A stretch of DNA of 51,615 bases from positions 1-51,615 of the forward strand of contig NZ_OVCN01000023.1 in the NCBI RefSeq assembly GCF_900406815.1, given 5' to 3'. Shown piece by piece: positions 19,010-26,790 of the stretch. The notes below the pieces were generated by a model. That model was given only the letters and a program-made list of their open reading frames with translations, did no database searches and was not told the DNA's origin. Made by a program: the position numbers and the translations under genes. Each line of letters starts with the position of its first letter. Positions within the stretch are counted from its first letter, which is position 1. This DNA is from Acinetobacter haemolyticus (GTDB lineage: Bacteria; Pseudomonadota; Gammaproteobacteria; Pseudomonadales; Moraxellaceae).

Positions 19010-19066
19010 GGTTTTCTCCTGATACTTCCTTCTTCTTATTTAAGATATAAATTTTTATAGGCGAAG

Positions 19067-19106
19067 TATTGACGATACGATATATTAATATTGACAAAAC
19101 ACGACA
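19067..19106 (+). promoter_or_regulatory. Candidate AraC-type operator, TATTGAC element copy 2
   Basis: TATTGACG at 19067 and TATTGACA at 19089, 22 bp apart, then CACGACA at 19100. It lies in the 115-bp divergent promoter region between the hydroxylase-like gene and the AraC-type gene. AraC-family proteins typically bind two direct half-sites about two helical turns apart, so this is a reasonable operator; binding is inferred. Confidence 0.5.
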
Positions 19107-19124
19107 AGATAAGGAGTAGACAGG

Positions 19125-20132
19125 ATGTCTCAACTCAAGAACTATACTGGCTCTGTTTTTGGTGGTTTGGGGCATTTATTAAAAGCCTACTGTGAAGCGA
19201 AACATATCGCTATTCCAGAACAATTACAGCGTGTTCAAAATCAAGAACGCTTCGATTATGTCATTTGGCGAGATTTGCTGGAAGACCTCAATCGCATACA
19301 TCCCACCACCGCCTTAGGGCTGGAAATCGCTGAATATGTTCAGCCCAAACATTTAGGCATCATTGCTTATCTGGCACTGTCATGTGAAAACCTAGGCGAA
19401 GCGTTGGCTCGTTATCATGATTTTCATCGTCTTATTTATGATGGTAGTCCCTTGATTGTAGAGTTTGATCATCCTTATGCATCGATTCGTTGGGAAGCAC
19501 CAGAGCCTCACCCCACCCAACTTACAGATGAAATTGCGATTGCCTTAATGGTGCAATTTCTCAAATTATTTATGTCTGGCGAAACAATTCATTTACACGA
19601 AGTTCATTTCGTCAATATTGCACCCAAGCACATACATATTTACGAGCAATATTTCCGTTGTAAAGTTCGCTTTGAACAACCTAAAACACAACTTCTATTA
19701 CCTGCGACCGAAGCATTTAAACCGCTAAAAACGGGCGATCACACACTACAACAATTGTTATTGCAGCAAGCCCAAGCCTTATTGGAAAAACTTCCGAATT
19801 CCACACAACTTGATCAGCGTTTACAGCATGCAATTCTGACAGGCCTACAAAAGAACCAATATCAAATTGATTTTATTGCCGAAAAGCTTGGGCTTTCAGT
19901 TCGACAGCTACAACGACACTTGCAACAGCAAGACACTACATTTCAGGCCCGTGTTCAGCAAGTTCGCTTTATGTTGGCAGCAGAATATTTAAAAGACCCC
20001 CACCTTAGTCTGCAAGAAATCGCCTTGTTACTGTGTTATTCGGAACAAAGTGCTTTTCAACGTGCTTTTAAGCTTTGGACAGGGAAAACACCGCAACAGT
20101 GGCGGAACAATAACACAATTTACAATTCGTAA
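19125..20132 (+). CDS. AraC-family transcriptional regulator (Arabinose_bd N-terminal type)
   Basis: A 335 aa regulator. Residues about 10-200 match the OruR/ArgR-like N-terminal ligand domain (EIAEYVQPKHLGIIAYLALSC, then FHRLIYDGSP), and residues about 230-330 are the double helix-turn-helix AraC domain (IAEKLGLSVRQLQRHLQQQ, then EIALLLCYSEQSAFQRAF). GGAG lies at a good distance before the ATG at 19125. It is divergent from the hydroxylase-like gene, which is its likely target. The ligand is unknown. Confidence 0.9.
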   Translation: MSQLKNYTGSVFGGLGHLLKAYCEAKHIAIPEQLQRVQNQERFDYVIWRDLLEDLNRIHPTTALGLEIAEYVQPKHLGIIAYLALSCENLGEALARYHDFHRLIYDGSPLIVEFDHPYASIRWEAPEPHPTQLTDEIAIALMVQFLKLFMSGETIHLHEVHFVNIAPKHIHIYEQYFRCKVRFEQPKTQLLLPATEAFKPLKTGDHTLQQLLLQQAQALLEKLPNSTQLDQRLQHAILTGLQKNQYQIDFIAEKLGLSVRQLQRHLQQQDTTFQARVQQVRFMLAAEYLKDPHLSLQEIALLLCYSEQSAFQRAFKLWTGKTPQQWRNNNTIYNS

Positions 20133-20295
20133 TAAAACTCAATTCAAACTTACGGTTTCACAACTGTTCATTGTTTTTACAGCATTTATACAAGAGCGTA
20201 GAACCTGTGTGAATTAATTCACATTTTTTCACAGGTCATCAGAAAATCCATAATAAATTTTTTTGGATGTTTTTTTATTTTTTATACATGGTTTG

Positions 20296-20427
20296 GTGAT
20301 AACAGGGGTGGCTTTCTTTGCCGAAACAGCGGCGTTAGGTCAACTTTGGTTATTCTGGGTTGCCCCAATTATCGGTGCTGTGATTGGTGCAGTGATCTAT
20401 AAATTGGTTGGACGTGAAAACAACTAA
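20296..20427 (+). pseudogene. aqpZ: aqpZ remnant (C-terminal end of aquaporin Z)
   Basis: Forty-three codons end in TAA and encode [20 protein letters not shown] followed by [17 protein letters not shown]. This matches the last transmembrane helix and C-terminus of aquaporin Z, which normally continues from the NPA-containing region (NPARSTGVA). Everything upstream of TGVA is missing and replaced by AT-rich non-coding DNA with a long T-run; there is no plausible start or ribosome-binding site. It reads as the tail of a deleted gene that kept its terminator. Confidence 0.75.
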
Positions 20428-20457
20428 ATCATGATGAAGTTCCAACGATTTATGATT

Positions 20458-20489
20458 AAAAAATGCCCCCTTTAAAAGGAGGCATTTTT
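20458..20489. terminator. Bidirectional terminator
   Basis: AAAAATGCC pairs with GGCATTTTT, with a further CCTT/AAGG stem inside, giving T-runs on both strands. It follows the aqpZ remnant and also the convergent small gene ending at 20497. Confidence 0.8.
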
Positions 20490-20496
20490 ATTGTGC

Positions 20497-20739
20497 TTAT
20501 AAAAATGGATTATCTATTTCCTTTTCAGGCAAACGCTCAATCTTTGCGGGTAAGTCGTCTTTCTCTAATGCGATGACCACATCATTGATGAACTGCTGTA
20601 GTGCTTTTGCTGTTTGCAATCCCACCTGATCTTTGGTGATCTGCAAATTCCCATACAAACTGACGCAATCCACCTGATTTTCCAAAGTCAGATCATCAAT
20701 CGCCGAAGATTCATTGCCATTTTCAAACGGTTTAAACAT
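20497..20739 (-). CDS. Small conserved-type hypothetical protein
   Basis: An 80 aa acidic protein, MFKPFENGNESSAIDDLTLE at the start and EKEIDNPFL at the end, with no membrane segment or recognisable motif. GAGG lies about 5 bases before the ATG, and a terminator follows, so it is probably real. Function unknown. It lies downstream of the nuclease gene on the same strand with a 71-base gap. Confidence 0.6.
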   Translation of the reverse strand: MFKPFENGNESSAIDDLTLENQVDCVSLYGNLQITKDQVGLQTAKALQQFINDVVIALEKDDLPAKIERLPEKEIDNPFL

Positions 20740-20810
20740 TTCAGCCTCACATTGTTATTTTATTTGAGATAGCCTGCGCTGTGCATTCTTGCTTTGCAAG
20801 TGATCCTACA

Positions 20811-21893
20811 TTATCTCAACACTTGTAAAAAATACTGCACCAGCATATCCACCAACTGTCGAATAACTTCTTGCTTTGCTTCCTCATCTATTGACGACAC
20901 TGGGCGTTCAGCCGTTAGCGTTGAGTTATTCCTAAACTGACGTTGTTGTGCCTGAATACTGTCTGCGCTGGCATCTTCTGCGCATTGGCTTTGACCATCC
21001 CAATGCAAATACCTCAACTCGCTCTGTGCTTTGACCTGCTGTGCTGAGGTGGGTAATTGATAGACATTACGCTTCTGTTGTTCTGTTAATTGGGGAAATA
21101 AATTAATGCCTAATTTCTCTTCCAAATAACACACACTGACTACTTTTACCTGCAGCGAATTATTATTCGGAGCATAATACGCCCCAATAATCCCCTGCTT
21201 CGGCAAATACACCGCTTTATAAACTGCGGTTGGAACAATGACACCATTACCAATGGTTTTTAGTCTTTGCCCTTCAAACACAGGCCCTGTAATCACATAA
21301 GCATCTTTATGCTGCTTACTCACCACTGCACGTACCGCTTCCTCAACTTTACGCCAGACTTCCTGATTATTTTTAGGCGCTTGCGGCACCATATTTGCCA
21401 AGGAAAAACTATCGTATTGTGCGGCTTTGTTATTCATATCACCGTTTGGCGCCATATGTCCACGATCATAACCTGAACCACGATAGTCCGATAACAAAGC
21501 ACGATGACGTTCCGCTACACGTGTTTCTTCATGGAAATTGTCTTCACGCTTGATCTTGATACTCAAACGTTGTGGAGTCAGATAGGCTGCTGACCAAAGT
21601 GGTGTTTTGGACACCCCTGAATACATCACATTAAAATCATTAAAGCACAGTGCATAACTGTCTTTTTGCAAACTGGCTTTGCTGAGTAAGGGCGGAACAT
21701 CACGATAAAACTGCTTTAAACAAGTGGGATTACTACTGCTTTGCAAGGGAATAAATTTGGCAATTTTTTCATTGCCAAAAGCTATTGCAAAACTACTTGT
21801 TGCAAGCAGCGCTAATACGATCTTTCCAAAATTTTGGCTCAAAAAAGCGAATTTCGCTTTACTCTTCCTGCTCGTTCTTCTTGCCATAACCAT
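20811..21893 (-). CDS. DNA/RNA non-specific endonuclease (NUC family, exported)
   Basis: A 360 aa beta-beta-alpha-metal nuclease of the Serratia/NucA type. The signature DRGHMAPNGDM carries catalytic His146, followed by SLANMVPQAPKNNQEVWRKVE with the metal-binding Asn. Residues about 24-42 (FGKIVLALLATSSFAIAF) form an export signal or anchor, so it acts in the periplasm or outside the cell, probably in nucleic-acid degradation. The C-terminal 100 residues after the nuclease core are Gln-rich and of unknown role. Two in-frame ATGs (21893 and 21887) lie at the start; neither has a strong Shine-Dalgarno. Confidence 0.88.
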   Translation of the reverse strand: MVMARRTSRKSKAKFAFLSQNFGKIVLALLATSSFAIAFGNEKIAKFIPLQSSSNPTCLKQFYRDVPPLLSKASLQKDSYALCFNDFNVMYSGVSKTPLWSAAYLTPQRLSIKIKREDNFHEETRVAERHRALLSDYRGSGYDRGHMAPNGDMNNKAAQYDSFSLANMVPQAPKNNQEVWRKVEEAVRAVVSKQHKDAYVITGPVFEGQRLKTIGNGVIVPTAVYKAVYLPKQGIIGAYYAPNNNSLQVKVVSVCYLEEKLGINLFPQLTEQQKRNVYQLPTSAQQVKAQSELRYLHWDGQSQCAEDASADSIQAQQRQFRNNSTLTAERPVSSIDEEAKQEVIRQLVDMLVQYFLQVLR

Positions 21894-22005
21894 ATCAAAA
21901 TCAACATGAACGCGCAGCTTATCAAGTCAAACCCTTGCTGTACATTGAACAGCGGCTTAGAACGACACTTTATGTCGTAAATCTGAACACTCAATCATCA
22001 AACAT

Positions 22006-22034
22006 AAAAAATGGCACCCGATGGTGCCATTTTT
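22006..22034. terminator. Terminator after kup
   Basis: A 12-bp stem (AAAAATGGCACC / GGTGCCATTTTT) with CGAT loop, located just past the kup stop on the minus strand; T-runs on both strands. Confidence 0.9.
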
Positions 22035-22046
22035 ATCGATCCAAGT

Positions 22047-23927
22047 TTAGATTTCGATCTGACTTCCTAACTCAACCACACGGTTGGTTGGAATCTGATA
22101 AAAGTCGCTGACTGGACTGGTATTACGTTGCATCGAAATAAACAGCTTTTCGCGCCAAGGAGACATTCCGTCACCCACCGTATGTACAATACGATCTCGT
22201 GAAATAAAGAAACTCATTTGCATCATATCAAACTCAAAACCAAGCTCTTGATATGCTTGTTCCAACGCATTTGGGATATTCGGTTGATCTTTAAAACCAT
22301 AATACATGTAGATACGATAGAAATGATCATCGAGTTTTTCGACTTTGATTCGATCTTCTCGTGCCACATATGGAATATCTTGGGTATATACCGTAACGAT
22401 TACATTGCGTTCATGCAGTACTTTATTGTGCTTGATATTATGCAACATCGCATGAGGCACAATATTTGGCGTTCCTGTCAAAAAGATCGCTTCACCCGGA
22501 ACAAATTGTGTTTCCTTGCTCATTCCAATACTTTTGATGAACAATTCAATCGATAAAGCATTTGTCTCCATGCGCTTGAAAACAATCTCACGACCACGCT
22601 TCCATGTCATCAAGATGGTATAGACCACCGCACCAATTAAAATTGGCACCCAACCTCCTGCCAAGATTTTTAATGAAGTTGATGCAACAAAAACTAAGTC
22701 CAATAGTAAAAATGGGATGGCCAGCAATGCCACTTTCCACCATGACCAACGCCAAACACCATATGCCAAAGTCGAGATCAGAATGGTGCCACACAACATG
22801 GTCATGGTCACCGCGACACCATAAGCACTGGCTAATTCGGTACTACTTTCAAAAAGTAAAATCAAAATGAAGACCGAAATAAACAACACCCAGTTGATAA
22901 ATGGCAAATAAATCTGACCTTGCTCCACATCAGAAGTGTGATGCACAGTTAATCTCGGTAAATAACGGAGTTGCATCGCCTGATTGGCAACTGAGAATAC
23001 ACCCGTGATCACCGCTTGAGATGCAATAACCGCGGCAGCCGTTGCCAGTCCAATCATCGGGAATAGCGCCCAATCTGGAACCAAAAGGTAGAATGGATTT
23101 TCAATTGCTGCTGGATTACGCAATAGTAATGCGCCTTGACCAGCATAGTTGAATAGCAAACATGGCAGTACGATACAGAACCACGCTAATTTGATCGGCA
23201 TACGACCAAAGTGTCCCATGTCCGCATATAGTGCTTCACCACCTGTCATGGTCAAGATCACTGCTCCCATGGTGATAAATGCAATGGTCGGCTGCTCATA
23301 AACAAAGTTAAATGCCCAGTAAGGATTGATCATCATCAAGACATAAGGGGTCTGAATAATACTCCACAACCCCACCAAACCGATTGAGATAAACCATAAC
23401 AGGGTAACAGGTCCAAAAAGTTTTCCCATCGTGGCAGTCCCATGCCGTTGTACCAAAAATAGTCCTGTTAAGATTCCTAACGCAATCGGCACCAACCATT
23501 GATTAAAAGCAGGCGTAACAATACTCAGACCTTCAATCGCAGACAGTACTGAGATCGCAGGCGTAATAATGCCATCACCAAAAAACAAAGACGCACCAAT
23601 AAAACCGAGTGCGATGAGATATAGTTTATGCTTATCTGAAAAAATTTTAGAGCGAAGGTTTAATGCCAGTAAAGATATGATTCCACCTTCACCATTGTTG
23701 TCTGCCCGCATGATCACGGAAACATATTTAAAACTAATGGTTAGGTTCATGCACCAAAAAATTATCGATAAAATCCCAAGCACCGATGCTTCACTGATTG
23801 CCATGTGACCGGTGTTAAAACACTCTCGTATGGCATATAGCGGACTTGTTCCAATGTCTCCAAACACCACCCCTAAGGCTGCCAATGTCATCACTGGCAA
23901 TGCGGCTTTTTTTGCAGAACTTTGCAT
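22047..23927 (-). CDS. kup: Low-affinity potassium transporter Kup
   Basis: Potassium:proton symporter of the inner membrane, 626 aa, normal length. Twelve hydrophobic segments occupy about residues 12-440, beginning with the family signature [14 protein letters not shown], and a cytoplasmic C-terminal domain follows (about 445-626). Other KUP motifs present include [15 protein letters not shown] and [13 protein letters not shown]. The ATG at 23927 has a weak ribosome-binding site. Divergent from the tRNA-Ser gene across about 120 bases. Confidence 0.95.
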   Translation of the reverse strand: MQSSAKKAALPVMTLAALGVVFGDIGTSPLYAIRECFNTGHMAISEASVLGILSIIFWCMNLTISFKYVSVIMRADNNGEGGIISLLALNLRSKIFSDKHKLYLIALGFIGASLFFGDGIITPAISVLSAIEGLSIVTPAFNQWLVPIALGILTGLFLVQRHGTATMGKLFGPVTLLWFISIGLVGLWSIIQTPYVLMMINPYWAFNFVYEQPTIAFITMGAVILTMTGGEALYADMGHFGRMPIKLAWFCIVLPCLLFNYAGQGALLLRNPAAIENPFYLLVPDWALFPMIGLATAAAVIASQAVITGVFSVANQAMQLRYLPRLTVHHTSDVEQGQIYLPFINWVLFISVFILILLFESSTELASAYGVAVTMTMLCGTILISTLAYGVWRWSWWKVALLAIPFLLLDLVFVASTSLKILAGGWVPILIGAVVYTILMTWKRGREIVFKRMETNALSIELFIKSIGMSKETQFVPGEAIFLTGTPNIVPHAMLHNIKHNKVLHERNVIVTVYTQDIPYVAREDRIKVEKLDDHFYRIYMYYGFKDQPNIPNALEQAYQELGFEFDMMQMSFFISRDRIVHTVGDGMSPWREKLFISMQRNTSPVSDFYQIPTNRVVELGSQIEI

Positions 23928-24009
23928 ATATTTTAATCAAAACAACTTTGAGATCGTGCCATATTACCACTAGCTCAAAACTTTTTCTGCAAATCTGTTT
24001 GGTGATAAC

Positions 24010-24038
24010 TTGGCAGCTGGCTTTTTTTTGGTTACTAT
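24010..24038 (+). promoter_or_regulatory. Promoter of tRNA-Ser
   Basis: TTGGCA (-35, 24010-24015) and TACTAT (-10, 24033-24038) are separated by exactly 17 bases; a GC-rich discriminator follows, and the mature tRNA starts 10 bases later. Confidence 0.65.
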
Positions 24039-24048
24039 CGCACACCTT

Positions 24049-24139
24049 GGTGAGGTGTCCGAGTGGCTGAAGGAGCACGCCTGGAAAGTGTGTAAACGTT
24101 TATAGCGTTTCGAGGGTTCGAATCCCTCTCTCACCGCCA
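24049..24139 (+). tRNA. tRNA-Ser (GGA)
   Basis: A 91-nt class II tRNA with acceptor GGTGAGG / CTCACC, discriminator G and encoded CCA, anticodon loop CTGGAAA giving GGA, a long variable arm (AAACG / CGTTT region), and T-loop GTTCGAATCC. An integrase gene follows in the same orientation, so this tRNA is the insertion site of the island to the right. Confidence 0.95.
24113..24139 (+). other. Probable left attachment site (attL) in tRNA-Ser 3' end
   Basis: P4-type integrases recombine within the T-arm/acceptor end of tRNA genes, and the integrase begins 184 bases downstream. The 3' end of the tRNA from the T-arm to CCA is therefore the expected core. I looked for a second copy of this tract and saw none up to 51407, so the core length cannot be defined here. 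Confidence 0.5.
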
Positions 24140-24173
24140 AGTTTACTTTATATGGTATCTCATAGAGTCCTAA

Positions 24174-24205
24174 AAGCTTAAATCTAAAGGGTTTAGGCTT
24201 TTTTT
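24174..24205 (+). terminator. Terminator after tRNA-Ser
   Basis: AAGCTTAAA pairs with TTTAGGCTT (one G-T pair), followed by a T-run; lies 35 bases past the tRNA. Confidence 0.65.
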
Positions 24206-24250
24206 ATTGCCTTATGTTTTCCAATTAACCCTATTGAATCCTGAGATAGT

Positions 24251-24300
24251 TGGGGGTATAAATGGGGGTATAATAAATTACCCCTATTTTTATACCCCCA
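24251..24300. repeat. GGGGGTATAA repeat cluster before the integrase
   Basis: TGGGGGTATAAA (24251-24262) and GGGGGTATAA (24264-24273) are direct repeats, and inverted copies follow as TTACCCC (24278-24284) and TTATACCCCCA (24290-24300). The resulting nested palindrome ends 22 bases before the integrase start. It is likely an integrase/excisionase arm site or an autoregulatory operator on the integrase promoter. Confidence 0.6.
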
Positions 24301-24322
24301 AATTTCTACGGGAAGCGTTGCA

Positions 24323-25507
24323 ATGCTTACAGATGCTCAGGTCAGAAAGATCAAACCTGCTGAAAAGAAAACCAAATATTCTGACGAAAAAGGCATGTAT
24401 CTGGAAGTCACACCGTCAGGTGGTATGCATTGGCGTATGAAATTTCGCTTTCAGAGCAAAGAAAATATTTTTAGTATTGGTACATATCCAGACACCACAC
24501 TTGCTCAAGCAAGAAGAATCCGCGATGAAGCTCGCTTAAAGTTAAAAGATGGAATTAATCCCAACGAAGCGAAGAAACAAAAAAGATTGCTGGTCGATGA
24601 GAGTACTCTTTTCAGAGCACTTGCAATGGAATGGATGCAAGACCGTAAAGCAGTTATTAAAGAAGCAACTTACTTACGTGATTTATCCGTATTTGAAAAA
24701 GACCTATTTCCAGCTCTAGGCAATATGCCTATTGACCAAATTAAGGGTAAAGATGTTCTTGCTTGTGCCAAAAAAATTGAAGAGCGTGGTGCGCTGGAAA
24801 TGGCGAAACGTTCAATACCTTTAACTGGTCGTATTTTCAGATTCGCGATTCGTAAAGGTATTATTGAAAATGACCCTACTCCACACTTAGGCGAAGCTCT
24901 TAAACCACGCAAAGTCAAGAATATGGCACGTTTGGATATTTCTGAATTTCCTGCCTTTCTTGAGCGTATGGATCGCTACCATGGCAACCTTATCATTCGA
25001 TCCGCCTTACAGCTCATGACTCTGACTTTTGTTAGAACAGCAGAGCTGCGAATGATGGAGTGGAATGAGATTGATTATGAGAACCATTTATGGCGCATCC
25101 CTGCGCACAAAATGAAAATGGCTATGCCTCATATTGTGCCCTTATCAAAACAGGCTGTAGAGATATTAGAAAAAATTCAACCAATTACGGGCATTAAACC
25201 GTACGTTTTCTATAACTACAGCACAGCCAAGCCAATCAGCAGTAATGCCCTTTTATGCGCAATTCGTACGATGGGTTATAACGGTAAAATGACTGGACAT
25301 GGCTTCCGTGGACTTGCATCTACGACCTTACATGAGCAAGGCTATATGCACGATGCCATTGAAATTCAATTGGCTCATCGAGTTGGTAATACAGTTTCTC
25401 AAGCTTATAATCACGCCCAACATTTGGGCTATCGGGTTAAAATGATGCAGGAGTGGTCTGATTTTATTGATGATTTGAGGGGGAGGAGCATGTCTTCTTT
25501 GGCATAA
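24323..25507 (+). CDS. int: P4-type tyrosine integrase of the island
   Basis: A 394 aa site-specific recombinase. The N-terminal DUF4102 arm-binding domain (about 1-90, LTDAQVRKIKPAEKKTKYSD) is followed by a core-binding SAM-like domain (about 100-190) and a catalytic domain with Arg in FVRTAELRMMEW, the H-x-x-R box in GHGFRGLAST, His in QLAHRVGNT and the nucleophilic Tyr in SQAYNHAQHL. All catalytic residues are present, so it should be active. GGGAAG lies about 8 bases before the ATG. It is next to tRNA-Ser in the same orientation, as expected for a tRNA-targeting island. Confidence 0.95.
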   Translation: MLTDAQVRKIKPAEKKTKYSDEKGMYLEVTPSGGMHWRMKFRFQSKENIFSIGTYPDTTLAQARRIRDEARLKLKDGINPNEAKKQKRLLVDESTLFRALAMEWMQDRKAVIKEATYLRDLSVFEKDLFPALGNMPIDQIKGKDVLACAKKIEERGALEMAKRSIPLTGRIFRFAIRKGIIENDPTPHLGEALKPRKVKNMARLDISEFPAFLERMDRYHGNLIIRSALQLMTLTFVRTAELRMMEWNEIDYENHLWRIPAHKMKMAMPHIVPLSKQAVEILEKIQPITGIKPYVFYNYSTAKPISSNALLCAIRTMGYNGKMTGHGFRGLASTTLHEQGYMHDAIEIQLAHRVGNTVSQAYNHAQHLGYRVKMMQEWSDFIDDLRGRSMSSLA

Positions 25508-25574
25508 AAAAGCTCGACTACAAGTCCTAAATATTCCACTACATCATGTCCGTCCTATTACGACTAAGGTTAAG

Positions 25575-26705
25575 TTAGAAGGTAAAACTCTTCAAATCGT
25601 CAATTATTAAATATTTGGAACAAACTCCTCTAGCCATACATCTCAGTTGATTAAGACCTTCTTCTGAATTAATATGTTTATAGAAATCTTGCTTAATCTT
25701 CGGATCTTTAAATTTTAGGTGATATAAACAATCTGAGAACTCTAATGATTCTCCAGAATACAAAAAGGATTTTCCAACAACTCTAGCCCCTACTCTACAT
25801 ATATACAGCTCACTATTATTATTTTGATTATTGATTTTATATCTACTTACATGAGTAGAATGTAGATAGCTGACGCCACTATTTAACAATTCTTTATGAG
25901 TCTTTTTCCCTCTAGAAATAATCGCATAATCACCTAATTTTCTTACATATTTTGTTTTTTTACAGTTGTTTTTAAAAAAAGAGTAATCCATTCTATCAAT
26001 TAGCAATTTTTTTGATATCTTAATACTCTTACAACCTTTACCATTTTGGTCTATACACAATATTTCCACCCAATCTAGCTTTGGTTTACATTTTCTAATG
26101 TAAATAATATGCGTTTTAGCTTCTGTGAAAGCAAAAGGAGACCCTTGAATTTCCACAATTTTTTCAATTTCCCACATATCCATTAATGATTTTCTAAACG
26201 GTCTAAAACTCTTTCCACACAAAAGCGAATCAGGTAAAATTATTCCTAAAATTCCATCCTTTTCTAAAACAGAAATATATTGAGAAACAAAAATCAACTC
26301 TGCTCTAATATTGACATGTAATTCATAGTCTAAATTCAGATTTTCTTTGACCATCCTCTTTATAAAATCATCAACATTAATTTTTGATAAAAATGGAGGG
26401 TTACCCAAAGCTAAGTCAAATTTAATACCGCCTAAAAAATCAAGTGATTCCATTGAGTTTCTATTATAGACATTGAAATCCATACTCTCATTTAAAATAC
26501 AAGCATTTTCGCTATCTATATCCAAGGCTGTAATGTTGCAATCTGGAACTACTCTTTTAAGCGGTTTAATTAAATCACCATTGCCCGCAGCTAATTCAAT
26601 AGCATTACGAGGTGGTAATCTTAATAAATTTAAGGCCATAGCAACCATAGCCGAAGAGATCAGACTGGGAGTGTAAAACTGTCCTAGGGCAATTTTTTTG
26701 TTCAT
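25575..26705 (-). CDS. N6-adenine DNA methyltransferase (orphan)
   Basis: A 376 aa class I SAM-dependent methylase. It shows the GQFYTP entry motif (8-13) typical of N6_Mtase/Eco57I-type enzymes, SAM-binding motif I ELAAGNGDL (37-45), an acidic motif II LDID (61-64), and catalytic motif IV NPPF (102-105). The region from about residue 250 may be a target-recognition domain. No cognate restriction enzyme is adjacent; the gene is convergent with the integrase and divergent, by 85 bases, from the ATPase-HEPN pair. It could be a modification partner of that pair, part of a broader defence block, or a solitary methylase. Very AT-rich. Confidence 0.85.
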   Translation of the reverse strand: MNKKIALGQFYTPSLISSAMVAMALNLLRLPPRNAIELAAGNGDLIKPLKRVVPDCNITALDIDSENACILNESMDFNVYNRNSMESLDFLGGIKFDLALGNPPFLSKINVDDFIKRMVKENLNLDYELHVNIRAELIFVSQYISVLEKDGILGIILPDSLLCGKSFRPFRKSLMDMWEIEKIVEIQGSPFAFTEAKTHIIYIRKCKPKLDWVEILCIDQNGKGCKSIKISKKLLIDRMDYSFFKNNCKKTKYVRKLGDYAIISRGKKTHKELLNSGVSYLHSTHVSRYKINNQNNNSELYICRVGARVVGKSFLYSGESLEFSDCLYHLKFKDPKIKQDFYKHINSEEGLNQLRCMARGVCSKYLIIDDLKSFTF

Positions 26706-26790
26706 TTCGTAATATTAGCCAATACATCTAGTATAGAATAATAGCTAAAGAAATCTATCGGTACCAGTTTTTTTAAAGGATAAATATGTT

